Source: Acidobacteriota bacterium
GTDB taxonomy: Bacteria > Acidobacteriota > Blastocatellia > Pyrinomonadales > Pyrinomonadaceae
Length of the DNA: 64,000 bases
Assembly (NCBI GenBank): GCA_019639135.1
Contig: JAHBSL010000024.1
Span: forward strand, 1-64,000
Reading direction: 5' to 3'
Below are positions 36,596 to 46,900 of the stretch, piece after piece. The number at the start of each line of letters is the position of its first letter. Within the stretch, counting starts at the first letter, position 1. The notes below the pieces were generated by a model. The model was not told where the DNA came from, made no database searches, and saw nothing but the letters and a program-made list of their open reading frames with translations. The translations under genes and the position numbers were made by a program.

Positions 36596-36625
36596 ATGAT
36601 ATCTATTGTCCGCATAAGCTGTCAA
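36596..36625 (-). promoter_or_regulatory. Sigma-70-like promoter of the MA-like peptidase gene
   Basis: On the minus strand TTGACA (36625-36620), an 18-nt spacer and TATCAT (36601-36596) give a good match. Transcription would start about 90 nt before the ATG at 36496. Confidence 0.55.
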
Positions 36626-36670
36626 AACAATTCTAATGTGCGTATTGTCATAGAGTTTCTTAGAAGGCGC

Positions 36671-36703
36671 AAAAAAACGGGCCCGCGGATTGCACGAGCC
36701 CGT
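36671..36703 (-). terminator. Intrinsic terminator after the S9 peptidase gene
   Basis: On the minus strand ACGGGC...GCCCGT stem (36703 to 36677) followed by a run of seven T (36677-36671). It lies 24 nt after the stop of the prolyl oligopeptidase-family gene. Confidence 0.85.
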
Positions 36704-36726
36704 CCTATCACTTTAATGCGGGAGCC

Positions 36727-38856
36727 TTACTTCGTTATCCCGACCTGCGTCAATGCATAGGCGTAGTCAAACGCCACTTCCTTCAGCCGGTCGTAGCGGC
36801 CCGAGGAGCCGCCGTGTCCGGCACCCATGTTGGTCTTGAGCAGGACAACGCTGTCGTTCGTCTTGTATTCGCGGATCTTGGCCGCGTATTTTGCTCCTTC
36901 CCAGTAAGGCACCTGACTGTCGTTGAGCGAGACCTCGACCAGCATATTCGGATACGCCGTTTTCTTTATCTGGTCGTAAGGCGAGTAGCTGTACATATAG
37001 TCCCATGCCTTTTTGTCGTCCCGCGGGTTGCCCCATTCGACCCATTCCTCGGTCGTCAGCGGAAGTGTTTCGTCGATCATCGTGTTCATCACATCGACGA
37101 ACGGCACCTGAACTATCGCAGCCTTGTAAAGTTCCGGAGCCTGGTTCATTACAGCACCCATCAGCAGTCCGCCGGCCGAGCCGCCCTGAATGACGAGCCG
37201 GTCGCTTGACGTGTATTTGTTATTGATGAGCCACTTAGAGCAATCGACAAAATCGTTGAAGGTGTTCATCTTCTTGAACATTCGGCCTTCCTGCCGCCAC
37301 TTTTCGCCGAGTTCCGAACCGCCGCGGATGTGCGCGATCGCATAGATCATTCCGCGATCGACCAGCGAGAGCCTGGCGGTAGAGAAATTCGGCGTCATCG
37401 AGGCGCCGTAGGACCCGTAAGCATAAAGCAGCATCGGCGACTTGCCGTCGAGCTTCGTGCCTTTCTTCATCATTATCGAGATCGGCACCTTTACGCCGTC
37501 GCGGGCATCGGCCCAAACGCGGGTCGTCTCATACTGCGATTTGTCGTAGCCGCTCGGGATCTCCTGCTGCTTGATAAGCTTTGATTGCCGCGTCCGCAGG
37601 TTGAATTCATAGGTCGATTGCGGCGTGATCATCGACGAATAACCAAACCGAATGACGTCCGTCTCGTACTCCGGATTGTACGCGAGACTCATCGTGTAAA
37701 CGCTTTCGTCGGTCGGTATCCGCATCGGTGCCCGCCGCGTCCGCATATCCATAACGCGCAGGTATTCGAGGCCATTCTCCAACTCCGAGACGACGGCAAA
37801 ATCCTTGAAGAAATCTATGCCCTCGATCTTTACAGCCGGGTTGTGCTTAATGTAATCCTTCCAGTTCGCCTCGCTCGGGTCTTCCTGCCCGACGCGCATT
37901 ACCTTGAAGTTTTCGGCGTCCTTGTTCGTCCGGATAAAGAACTCGCCATTGTTGAAATCGGCCGAATACTCGTGCCCTTCACGCCGCGGAGCAAGCACGC
38001 TGAATTTGCCGTCCTTCACGGCACTGGCCGGAAGGTAGCGATACTCGGTAGAGGCCTTGGCAAACGAAGCGATGAAATACATCTGCTTGTCCCGCGAACG
38101 CCCGATGCCCGAATTGTAGAGCACGTCCTTTTCTTCAAAGATGAGCTCGGTGTTCTTCGATCCCAACTCGTGCCGCCAGATCTTGTCCGAACGCTTTGAG
38201 ACCTCGTCCTCCTGCCCGACAAAGATGTATTTGCCGTCCGGCGACCACTCAACGCTCGTCACCCGTTCGATCTTGTCCGGCAGAACTGTTCCCGTCCGAA
38301 GGTCTTTGACGTGCAGCGTATATTGCCGGTAACCGGTCGTATCGGTCGAATAGGCAAGCATATTGCCATCATCACTCGGTTCGAAAGCACCAATGGCGAA
38401 ATATTGAAACCCTTCGGCCATCTTGTTCTGGTCTAACATTACTTCGGGGTTCGCTCCGTCCTGTGATTTGCTGCGAAGAAAGGTCGGATACTGCTTTCCT
38501 TCCTCGACCTTTGTGAAGTACCAGTAGTTGCCGAGTTTGTATGGAACGCTGGTATCGGTTTGCTTTATGCGGCCGAGCATTTCATTATAAAGTGCATCAA
38601 CGAACGGCTGATGCTTGCCCATGTGGTGCTCAACGTAAGCGTTCTCTTCTTCGAGATACTTGATGATCTCTGGGTCTTTTTTCTCGTTGCGGTCACGAAG
38701 CCAGGCGTAGTTGTCCGTGATCTCGTATCCGTGGATCTTTAGGACGCTTGGAACCTTTTTCGCTACGGGTGGTTTCATATCTTTCTGAGCGAGTACGGCA
38801 GGGCCGCTGCTCGCAAGCAGTGCTATTGTCGCAAATGACAGCAGTCTCTTCATCAT
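36727..38856 (-). CDS. Oligopeptidase B-like S9A serine peptidase, secreted
   Basis: A 709-residue exported enzyme (signal peptide to about residue 23, VLAQ) of the prolyl oligopeptidase family. A beta-propeller N-terminal part is followed by an alpha/beta-hydrolase domain: nucleophile in IQGGSAGGLLMGAVMN near residue 560, the SLNDSQVPYW Asp, and the GAGHGGSSGRYDRLKEVAFDYA His motif. TEEWVEWGNP is typical of oligopeptidase B. It would cleave short peptides after basic or proline residues, but specificity is not readable. Two ATGs (38856, 38853) fit after AAGGAG. Confidence 0.9.
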   Translation of the reverse strand: MMKRLLSFATIALLASSGPAVLAQKDMKPPVAKKVPSVLKIHGYEITDNYAWLRDRNEKKDPEIIKYLEEENAYVEHHMGKHQPFVDALYNEMLGRIKQTDTSVPYKLGNYWYFTKVEEGKQYPTFLRSKSQDGANPEVMLDQNKMAEGFQYFAIGAFEPSDDGNMLAYSTDTTGYRQYTLHVKDLRTGTVLPDKIERVTSVEWSPDGKYIFVGQEDEVSKRSDKIWRHELGSKNTELIFEEKDVLYNSGIGRSRDKQMYFIASFAKASTEYRYLPASAVKDGKFSVLAPRREGHEYSADFNNGEFFIRTNKDAENFKVMRVGQEDPSEANWKDYIKHNPAVKIEGIDFFKDFAVVSELENGLEYLRVMDMRTRRAPMRIPTDESVYTMSLAYNPEYETDVIRFGYSSMITPQSTYEFNLRTRQSKLIKQQEIPSGYDKSQYETTRVWADARDGVKVPISIMMKKGTKLDGKSPMLLYAYGSYGASMTPNFSTARLSLVDRGMIYAIAHIRGGSELGEKWRQEGRMFKKMNTFNDFVDCSKWLINNKYTSSDRLVIQGGSAGGLLMGAVMNQAPELYKAAIVQVPFVDVMNTMIDETLPLTTEEWVEWGNPRDDKKAWDYMYSYSPYDQIKKTAYPNMLVEVSLNDSQVPYWEGAKYAAKIREYKTNDSVVLLKTNMGAGHGGSSGRYDRLKEVAFDYAYALTQVGITK

Positions 38857-38941
38857 TGTGCTCCTTATTTTTTATGGCTCCCGATTATATTGCGGATAAC
38901 TGAAGTTGATACGTTCGATGATATTCCTTTGTTTCGGGTTC

Positions 38942-38995
38942 GGCAAAAGATAAAGGGCCGCACCGCCCGAGAGCGATGCAGCCCCTTATTGATCG
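38942..38995 (-). terminator. Terminator candidate after the M28 peptidase gene
   Basis: A long imperfect stem on the minus strand between the GGGGCTGC and GCGGCCC segments, with AAGG/CCTT ends and TTTATCTTTT following. It lies shortly after the M28 stop codon at 39004. Confidence 0.5.
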
Positions 38996-39003
38996 ATACA
39001 GCC

Positions 39004-40845
39004 CTATTCGCCGTAGGTCGCTTCGGCACCATCGCGGAAGAAGGTGCTGACGGCAAACATCGACGGGAAGCCATTCGGCAATTCCTCCGGACGTACGGGA
39101 TAACCGCAGACCTGATGCCCGAGCCCGAGAGCGGCGAATGCCTGCTCGTCGTTAAGAGCACGGTAATCAAAGCCCGGTATCAGCGACGCGACACCGCCGG
39201 CCATTTGCTGACGCGGCATCTTCTCATCCGACATTGCGGCGTTATAGGCAAAGGTCGCCATTATAACGGCCGAACGCTTCAGGTCCTCTTCGATCGTCCG
39301 GTCGGCAACGTCCTGCGTTGTGTGCCAGGTGCGGCCGAAATATTCGATCGGGTCCTGAATGAACTGGAAGCCCGGCAGCCCGACCGCCGTAAAGGCAAGG
39401 TGATCGGTTCCGCCGACCGAATTGATGCTGACGGTCTTTGCACCCAGATCATGGAACGGCTCGAACCAACTGCGGAAGATCGGACGCAACGCTTCATTGC
39501 CCTGCATATTGATCCCGCGGATCTGTCCGGTTCCGTTATCGAGGTTAAAATAAGCGGCAAACTTGTCATAGGCCGGAAGCTTCGTCAACGCCGGACGTTC
39601 GCCGCCAGCCAAAGCGGCAAAGGCAGCGTTGTCCGAGCCATCGCCGATGCGGGCAAAGTTCTTCGCAACATAACCGCGAGCACCGAGCAGGCCCTGTTCC
39701 TCACCTGTCCAGAGTGCGATCCGGATCGTCCGGCGGGGCTTGAGGCCGGTCGCCGCGAGGATGCGCATCGCTTCCATCGTGACGGTCACTCCGGCACCGT
39801 TGTCGGTCGAGCCGTTTCCGGCATGCCACGAATCAAGGTGGCCGCCGATCATTACGACCTCATCGGCAAGGTCCGTTCCCGGGATCTCGGCGATCGTGTT
39901 GTAACCCTGGAGGTCGTCATCAAAGAACTGAACTGCCAGATCGACCGTCATCTTGACCGGGATGCCCTGCTTCAGAAGCCGATAGACGCGATTGTATTGC
40001 TCGGTTTCGGCAACAAGCTGCGGGATGGTCGGAGCCGCACCTTTCGAGTAAACACGCATTCCGGCAAACGGGCTCTGGCCCGGGACCGGTTCAGCCGGTG
40101 CCGGCGAGGCTCCCATTACGCGGATCGTTCCCGAATCCGTTCCCATGCTCGGCTCGACCAGAACCGCGACACCTTCTTCAAAATAGAAGCGATACTTTCG
40201 CTGGTTGAACGATTGATTGCCCGCTCCCTGACCGCCGCCCTGCCGTCCGCGATTCTGCTGTACGTTGTCCTGCGGCTTTGCGGCATCGAGCTTAGCAAGC
40301 TCATCGTCCGAGGTTCGCGTTGCGACTGGAGCGAAGCCCGGCTCAACGCGACGTTCCGGAGCAGTAAAGACGATCGCACCTTTCAGCTTGCCCTTGTATT
40401 TCTCAAGGCCGGCCTCGTCGGTTGCGCCAACATAAGCCACCTCACCGGTGATCGCTCCATTGGTCGAAGGCGACCATGCCTTCGGGTATGAGCGGAACGC
40501 GACGAATTCGCCGTTCGCATCGACCGAAGCCGTAAAACGCTTCAGTTCCCAGCCCTTGCCAAATTCGCCCCAAGGGTCGATGGCGGCGTTCTTCATGCCC
40601 CATTTTTCGAGCTGCTCTTTCGTCCAGGCGTTTGCCCGTCGCTGTGCAGGCGAGTTCGTCAGCCGAGCGCCGATAACGTCGCTCAAATACTTCATCGTCG
40701 CCATCGCCTGCGAGCGGTTCATACCCTCGTCGCGGATGCGGTCGACCGCAGGGCGTTCGACGGCCGGCGCCGGCTGTGCGAGGACAATCCCGGGCGCGAC
40801 CATCGTCAAAACCAATAAAAATGCGAGTCTTTCTCTCTTGAACAT
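39004..40845 (-). CDS. Secreted M28-family metallopeptidase with PA-like domain
   Basis: A 613-residue exported enzyme (signal peptide ending VLAQ). The N-terminal domain and a PA-like insert precede the M28 catalytic core: MIGGHLDSWHAGNGSTDNGAG supplies zinc His and bridging Asp, LWTGEEQGLLGARGYV the catalytic and metal Glu, and the later GGTDHLAFTAVGLPGFQFIQ the last His. A Gly/Gln/Asn-rich stretch lies in the PA region. Likely an aminopeptidase or carboxypeptidase. The ATG at 40845 follows AGGAGA at 6 nt; a longer frame to 40917 is rejected. Confidence 0.87.
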   Translation of the reverse strand: MFKRERLAFLLVLTMVAPGIVLAQPAPAVERPAVDRIRDEGMNRSQAMATMKYLSDVIGARLTNSPAQRRANAWTKEQLEKWGMKNAAIDPWGEFGKGWELKRFTASVDANGEFVAFRSYPKAWSPSTNGAITGEVAYVGATDEAGLEKYKGKLKGAIVFTAPERRVEPGFAPVATRTSDDELAKLDAAKPQDNVQQNRGRQGGGQGAGNQSFNQRKYRFYFEEGVAVLVEPSMGTDSGTIRVMGASPAPAEPVPGQSPFAGMRVYSKGAAPTIPQLVAETEQYNRVYRLLKQGIPVKMTVDLAVQFFDDDLQGYNTIAEIPGTDLADEVVMIGGHLDSWHAGNGSTDNGAGVTVTMEAMRILAATGLKPRRTIRIALWTGEEQGLLGARGYVAKNFARIGDGSDNAAFAALAGGERPALTKLPAYDKFAAYFNLDNGTGQIRGINMQGNEALRPIFRSWFEPFHDLGAKTVSINSVGGTDHLAFTAVGLPGFQFIQDPIEYFGRTWHTTQDVADRTIEEDLKRSAVIMATFAYNAAMSDEKMPRQQMAGGVASLIPGFDYRALNDEQAFAALGLGHQVCGYPVRPEELPNGFPSMFAVSTFFRDGAEATYGE

Positions 40846-41058
40846 CAATTGTCTCCTAAATGTGTGTTTCGCAGACCATTTTGCTGGATTGCGCCGCAGG
40901 AGGGCAAGCACTGTCATGCGAAGTTGCAGATTACGATGTTAAATACGCACCGGCAGATGCATTGGTTTCAGACTTGCAAAGCGGGGAAGGACAGAAATAG
41001 CCCCTCTAGGACGACCTTCGCCATCCAAGAGAGACTCTTTTGACCTATATGCGGCGGA

Positions 41059-41676
41059 CTAGTGACTGCTGTGCGAACCGCTTCCTCCCTTCCTTTCGAC
41101 GGGTTTCTGGCTCCAGATTATCTTGCCTTCGGTGGTGATCCAATGGTGCATTCCATCGTCGGTTTCGACCTGAGCAACGCCGCCGTTAAAGCTCGAGGCC
41201 TTTTTGAACTTGGGCTCGGCGATCACGCGACCGGTTCGGTCTATATATCCCCATTTGCCGTCTTTCTTCACTGCAACTCTGCCCTCAGAAAATCCTTGGG
41301 CGACCTCATCATAATCACGCGGCTGGATGACCGTCTTTCCGGTCTTGTCGATCCAGGCATATTGCTTGCCGATGCGGACCATCGCCAAGCCGTCAGAGAA
41401 TTTGTAGGTGAAGTCGAACTGCGGCGTGATGACCCACTTACCTTTCTTATCGATATAACCATACTTGCCGTCCTTCTTCGTAGCGGCAAGCCCTTCGTTA
41501 AAGCCCATCGTATTTTCATACTGCGGAGCGATAACGACCTTTCCGGTCTTATCTATGTAGCCATACTTTCCATCCTCGCGGATCCAGAAAAGCGGCATTC
41601 CTTTGTCGTCCTTCTTTTGTGCAAAACCGGCGACAGCGAAGATGCCGATCATAAGTGCAATGGTAATTGATTTCAT
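41059..41676 (-). CDS. Secreted WG-repeat protein
   Basis: A 205-residue exported protein (signal peptide to about residue 18, GFAQ) made mainly of five WG-type repeats: GKYGYIDKTGKVVIAPQY, GKYGYIDKKGKWVITPQF, KQYAWIDKTGKTVIQPRDY, GKWGYIDRTGRVIAEPKF and a degenerate last one. Each is about 35 residues and pairs aromatic and GK/TG motifs. WG repeats form small beta-propeller-like scaffolds of unknown role. The C-terminal Ser/Gly/His tail is short. It is the first of a run of minus-strand genes ending in rpmB. Confidence 0.85.
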   Translation of the reverse strand: MKSITIALMIGIFAVAGFAQKKDDKGMPLFWIREDGKYGYIDKTGKVVIAPQYENTMGFNEGLAATKKDGKYGYIDKKGKWVITPQFDFTYKFSDGLAMVRIGKQYAWIDKTGKTVIQPRDYDEVAQGFSEGRVAVKKDGKWGYIDRTGRVIAEPKFKKASSFNGGVAQVETDDGMHHWITTEGKIIWSQKPVERKGGSGSHSSH

Positions 41677-41725
41677 GGTTTGATCTCCTTTTGTAAATGT
41701 ACAGTTCAGAGCATTCCAGCTCCTG

Positions 41726-42160
41726 CTAGTTTCTCAGCAGTGATGCGTGTGTCGCGACGGCCTGCCAACTGCCCTTTCTCTTGAGAAAAACGCCGGTCCA
41801 TTGAAACGTTCGCTTTTCAGTACCGAAAAAGAGCGACGTTCTCCCGATCGCTGTTGCCAGATTCTTGTCGTGTACGATAATGCGAATTTCCTCGGGCTCA
41901 ACATCCTCGATGGTCGGCTCGCCGGCAAGGAAGAAATCGATCCGCTCCTTTTTACCGTCAACCTTTCCTGAGGCGTGGGTGTGCACAAAACCCTCAGCAA
42001 AATACCGCTCGAGGCTAGCGCGGTCTTTTGCCTTGACCGCGTTGCGGATCGCCGCCCGAAACTCAATGACCTCACGCTCGATCTTGGCATTCGGCGTTTG
42101 TCCGACAACCTGTACGAATGTAAGAGCTATCGACGTAATGACCAACAATACTCTAATCAT
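41726..42160 (-). CDS. Secreted DUF4440 (NTF2-like) protein
   Basis: A 144-residue exported protein (signal peptide ending VVGQ) with the DUF4440/SnoaL pattern: EFRAAIRNAVKAKDRASLERYFAEGFVHTHASGK and the final WQAVATHASLL. Such small NTF2-like domains are of unknown role. Its start overlaps the stop of the MerC-like gene by 4 nt in ATGA, so the two are translationally coupled. Confidence 0.8.
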   Translation of the reverse strand: MIRVLLVITSIALTFVQVVGQTPNAKIEREVIEFRAAIRNAVKAKDRASLERYFAEGFVHTHASGKVDGKKERIDFFLAGEPTIEDVEPEEIRIIVHDKNLATAIGRTSLFFGTEKRTFQWTGVFLKRKGSWQAVATHASLLRN

Positions 42161-42585
42161 TTCCCCTCCAGTGTTCGGTGAAATTCGCAGCAGTCTTTGC
42201 CGACGCGGCGGTTCATGAATTGTGAGACGGCGATCAGGGCCGCCCCGGCGATGGCGACTGCAAGGCCTGTCATCGTCTCTTCTTCCAGAAGGAAGTGGGC
42301 CGATGCGAGAGCGGCGAAGCCTGCAAAGAATACGATCATCGGCCGGTAACTTCGGTGCCGGGTAAAGAAGCGATGGGCAATGCTCCCAAACCCGAGCACG
42401 AAGACCAGACCGATGATCGTAAGTTCAAGCAATTCGGAATCGAAAAGCCTGATGCCGAAGAGCGGCAGGAGCAGCAAGGCGAAAGGCTTTGCCGCACACT
42501 CAACCGCGCAAAGGACCGAGGCGGCCGTCGCAAATCGCTCAAATCGGCCGAGCCCGCCCGAGTTTTCCGTTATTTCCATGTTCAT
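42157..42585 (-). CDS. MerC-domain membrane protein
   Basis: A 142-residue membrane protein with four hydrophobic segments. A cysteine pair near the first segment (LCAVECAAKP) matches the MerC mercury transport family, and the C-terminus carries Cys-Cys-x-Phe-His (near residue 133), another metal-binding-like site. No merA, merR or other resistance gene is nearby, so mercury transport is uncertain. It overlaps the DUF4440 gene and follows rpmB by 9 nt, so all may be one transcript. Confidence 0.78.
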   Translation of the reverse strand: MNMEITENSGGLGRFERFATAASVLCAVECAAKPFALLLLPLFGIRLFDSELLELTIIGLVFVLGFGSIAHRFFTRHRSYRPMIVFFAGFAALASAHFLLEEETMTGLAVAIAGAALIAVSQFMNRRVGKDCCEFHRTLEGK

Positions 42586-42594
42586 TCGCGGTTC

Positions 42595-42831
42595 CTAGAT
42601 CTTCTCGCCGCGCGCCCGCATCTCACGGAGCACCGTGTCAAAGCCCTTTTTCGTAATGGTCTTGATCGCCCGTGCCGAAACGGTTAGCTTTATCCACCGC
42701 CCTTCTTCCTCGGACCAAAACCGCTTCTTTTGCAGATTGGGGAGAAATCTACGCTTTGTCTTGTTATTCGCGTGGGAAACATTGTTTCCCGCCATCGGCT
42801 TCTTGCCGGTTACCTGACATCGTCTTGCCAT
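42595..42831 (-). CDS. rpmB: 50S ribosomal protein L28
   Basis: Component of the large ribosomal subunit. The 78-residue product has the L28 pattern [34 protein letters not shown] and [20 protein letters not shown]. The ATG at 42831 is preferred over 42846 because homology and GAGG (9 nt upstream) agree. It is separate from other ribosomal genes and is followed by the MerC-like gene on the same strand. Confidence 0.95.
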   Translation of the reverse strand: MARRCQVTGKKPMAGNNVSHANNKTKRRFLPNLQKKRFWSEEEGRWIKLTVSARAIKTITKKGFDTVLREMRARGEKI

Positions 42832-42898
42832 CCAATTTTGCCTCAAATAGGTTTAAGCAACTGTCATTGGTGTTGCACACAACGGTTCTAGAAAACTT

Positions 42899-43855
42899 CT
42901 ACGGACACGGACCGCTATATTCTGTAATCGGGAATACTTCATAGCTGGCAAATGAATAGATACAGCGACAACTCTTCAATACTGTGCGAGGAGAAACACC
43001 ACCTGTTTCAGTGCAGCAAGTTGCACTGTCTCGTGTCGTCTCACAGGAGTATGGCCCCTCGGGACAAACGTCATTTATCACCCACTCACAGGGAATGGCG
43101 TCTTGATATCCAGTATATGACCAACATTGGGGCGTCGATTGATTTTGAGTAGTGGACCTGTCGATACTTAAACTTAGATTGGAAGGCATGGTTATTACGC
43201 GATTAGACCCGAAATTTACTGGTTCCCATAAACCTGGTTTATCGCGATTTCTTTCGAGTAAAAAGCCATTTCTCCACGCTCTTCCATTCGCGAATTTTAC
43301 TACCTCGATACCAATCGTAATAGTTCCGTTTGTTAATCTATAGCCTAGTTTCCGTAAAGACGGTTCAATCGATTTGACCATCATTTCGGAAGTGGATGTC
43401 GTGACCTGTGCTTTTGGGGCTAGAGTTTGACCAGACAATGGTTTCGAACAATCGCCGTTTTGAAGCATATTAAATGGAATGACTAATTCATCTATTTCAC
43501 CCCCAATAATTGGCATTCGAATTTCCAATACTATGCCCGAGATTTGTTCCTCGCTTCGGTTAACGATTGTGATAGCTAGCTGAGAGAATAGGTCAATTGG
43601 ACGTTCTAAAGTAATATCTTTTCGAAAGTCCGCCTTTTCCTCCTTCAAGTAAATTGCTTCAATGTGAACAGGGGGGTTCTTTTCAAAAGCCTCCGAAATC
43701 TTAAAGTTGTTCATCAAGTCCGTCTGAAGCGTCGGTGTTGATTGACCTGAAGAGTTTGTCACTAAAAATGACGTAACGAGAAAAAGTCCAATTAACAGCA
43801 TTGGAAAGGATATCTTCAACTTATTGCCGAGCAGTGGATTCGTTCTGTTTTTCAT
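42899..43855 (-). CDS. Secreted cysteine-rich protein of unknown function
   Basis: A 318-residue exported protein with a signal peptide (to about residue 38, NSSGQ). The middle part is beta-rich and the C-terminal about 70 residues contain nine cysteines (CWSYTGYQ, CEW, CPEGPYSC, CC, CRC, GPC), probably a disulphide-bonded knot. The ATG at 43855 follows AGGAGA. Base composition is clearly more AT-rich than neighbours. No family was recognised; the gene lies between rpmB and the TonB receptor. Confidence 0.6.
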   Translation of the reverse strand: MKNRTNPLLGNKLKISFPMLLIGLFLVTSFLVTNSSGQSTPTLQTDLMNNFKISEAFEKNPPVHIEAIYLKEEKADFRKDITLERPIDLFSQLAITIVNRSEEQISGIVLEIRMPIIGGEIDELVIPFNMLQNGDCSKPLSGQTLAPKAQVTTSTSEMMVKSIEPSLRKLGYRLTNGTITIGIEVVKFANGRAWRNGFLLERNRDKPGLWEPVNFGSNRVITMPSNLSLSIDRSTTQNQSTPQCWSYTGYQDAIPCEWVINDVCPEGPYSCETTRDSATCCTETGGVSPRTVLKSCRCIYSFASYEVFPITEYSGPCP

Positions 43856-43950
43856 ATTATCTCCTTTTGATGTGTCTCTTACCGCCTCCAAGACACTGTT
43901 TTGCAAATACGCCATTAGAGATTTCCAAACAGCAAACATTGAGGTTAATC

Positions 43951-46900
43951 TCAGAATGAAAACCTAGCAGAAAGCTGGATCGATCTCGCCCCCCCCACCT
44001 GATAAAGAGAATTGAATCCGGGGCTTGGACTGGTCTGTACGGATGACGTGTTCCCGCTCAGCCCTCTGCCGTACATTGCAGTCGGAGTTCCAAACGTTGA
44101 AATCAACGGAGTCGAGAGAACGGAAACCGGCTTGTCAAAGTTTGACGAATTAAGTGCATTAAACACTTCAACCCTCATCTGTAACTTGAAGCGTTCGGTG
44201 ATAGCAAACTGGCGTCGTAGCGAGAGATCGACCTGCCGAAGACCGAAAGACCTGAGTGAGTTTCTACCAAATGATCCTTGGCGTCCTGCGAGCGGTTGTG
44301 CGAATGCGGCAGGGTTCAAACGCCTTCCGCCCGGAACCGCCGCATCATCGAGCCAGAAAGCCTGGCCGGGAACGATATCAACTCGGCGGGACGTGCCGAC
44401 ATTGAAAACGTCAAAGCTCTGGGTGATCACCGAGAACGGCAGACCGCTGCGCAGACGAACGATCGTATCGAGCGACCATCCGCCGACGAGTGCTTTTGCA
44501 AAGCCGCTGGTGCCAAAGTCGGGAATGTCCCACGTGGCGGCGGCGATGAAGTTGTGCGGCACGTCAAAATTCGACCGCCCGCGTTCAAGGCTCAGGATCT
44601 GATCGGCGATCGGGATGCCGGTAAAGGTCTCGTCCGAAACGTCGTCGAGTGCCTTTGAGAAAGTGTAAGAGACAAGTGCCTGCAACCCGCGTGTAAGCCG
44701 ACGCTGAAACTGTGCCTGAAGTGCGTGGTAGTCAGCCTTTGTGCCGTTCCTCGTCACCGAGACGAAAGAACCGGCCGCGATCGGTCCGCTTGTAAGATTC
44801 GTTGGCCCGAAGATCGCCGGATTGATCTCGATGATCGGCTGCGGCGGCGTACAGAACGGCGGAAGGTTCGGTTGCCCAGCCGGGCAATATCGGTCAGCAA
44901 CATAAGGTGCGTTGAAATTCCGTCGTTGTTCTGCCCTCAGCAGTTGCCGGCTGGCCGAGCCGACATAAGAGAGCGTTATCGACTGCGCCGAACCGAGTCC
45001 CTTCTCAAGTGAAACGTTCCACTGATGCGTATAGGGCAGTTTCAGGTTCCGGTCAAATACGTAGAAGTTCGAGTTATACGGCGGCGGGCCTTGATCCAGG
45101 AAAGGCGGCAGAAAAAGATCCGCCGGGTTCGCCGGAAACCGGAGTTGAGCCGGGTTAGTTATGCTCCGCGAAACGTTGTACGGAAAGCTCGAATAACCCC
45201 GAAGAGCCGTACCGGTGTTGAGGTCGTAGAAGATGCCCCAGCCGCCGCGGACGACCAGGTTCCGCCGTTCCGAAAGCGTATAGGCGACGCCAAATCGCGG
45301 AGCAAAGTTCTCATACTCCGTTTTCCATTGCCTGGTGTTCGGCGGAGCAAGCGTAGCGGTAAGCGGATCGTCGAGGCCGTCTATCTGATACGGGAGAAGA
45401 TCGCCGGCAAGCGGCGGATTAAGCTCCCAGCGAAGGCCCATCGTAAGCGTAAGCCGACGCGATGCTCTCCATGTGTCCTGAACGTAGAACGAGTAATTAT
45501 CCACGTAAAAATCCGTCACCGGCTGAAAAGCCTGCACGTTAATGCTCGTCGGAATGCCGCTTGCCCGGCTCGCCAAAGTGTTCCAAACGTAGTTGATGCT
45601 TACCTGTCGGGAATCGGTGCCGGGTTTCAAACGCCGCAGGTCAACGCCGAATTTCAGCAAATGATTCCCTGCGATATAAGACAGGTTGTTGACGATATTC
45701 AACTGCCGCTGCCTCGTTCCCAAAGCATTTCCCTGCGTAAGGTTTGCCGATCCGATCCCGCCGCCGCCGGTCGATAGCACGAGGCCGACCGCACTCGTGG
45801 CTCGCGGATAAATTGACGGAAACAGCAGGCCGTCAGGCGGCAATACTGAACCGTCAATCTCGATGCCCCTAAATTCGAACAACCCTCGATTACGGCTGAG
45901 ATTGACGCGCAGGTCATTGGTCAAACTCGATGAGAAGATCCATGTCATGCCAATGGTCAAAGTCTGCAAATTCGATTCGTAGGCATTCTCCTGGCTCGGG
46001 AAGGAACGGAAACGCGAGCTTGAAGGAGCGTCGTTCCAGCGGCCGAAGATGCTGACTTTGTTGGTTAGGCGATGGTCCAGGCGCAGACTGTATGCGTTGA
46101 GCCGCGTCGGATACGACAGAGCGGAAATGTAACGCTCCGTATCTGCCGGATCGCCCGCAACCGCCGGAGCATTTGGGAGCGGAAATGCACTTAATACCTG
46201 CCGGAAGGGCTCCGGTGCGGCTTCTCTGGCGGCCAGCGAAGGCACGCGGGCGATCAAAATGTTCGTTTGCGGCTGTGTTAACCGCAGCCCTTCGTAAGAG
46301 AAGAAAAAGAATGTCCGGTCCTTGCCGTCGAAGAGCGGCCGCGGGCTCTCGCCAAACCACGGCAGAAACACTCGCCCGCCGACCGCACCGCCAAAATTGT
46401 TCTGTCGGAGTTTGCGTCGCGGCCTACCGTCGCGGTTATCGAACCAATCGTTAGCATCGAGAGCCTCGTTACGAAAATAATTATAGACCGATCCGTTGAA
46501 GTCGTTGCTGCCGCTGCGGGTAACTATTGAGATCTGGCCGCCCGGCTGTCGGCCGAATTCTGCCTCGTAGCTCGAAGTTTGCACCCGAAATTCCTGAACT
46601 CCCTCGATCGATGCAAGCCCGTTGGTTCCGCCTGTGATTGTAAATGCAGGCAGGGTGCCGCCAGCTTGTTGGTAAAATTGGGCGTTGGTCGCCGTGCCGA
46701 CGTTCGCACCGACTCCATCGACCGTGAAATAGTTGGAGTTTGTCCGCTGGCCGTTTACGGAGAACTGACCCGAATTCTGGATAGAGCTCGGTGCGAGCAC
46801 CACGCCCGGTGTCAGCTCGATCAGCGTCTGAAAACTGCGGCCGTTGAGCGGCAGGTTCGAGACAAAGTTGCGGTCGATGAGCGTTCCCACCGCTCCGGAA

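Noticed and set aside
38890..40491. 533-codon plus-strand open frame
   Set aside because: It lies opposite the M28 peptidase gene, which has a signal peptide, metal motifs and ribosome binding site; the open frame is a GC-rich shadow.
42157..42585. Mercury resistance operon
   Set aside because: Only a MerC-like protein is present; no merR, merA, merT or merP nearby.
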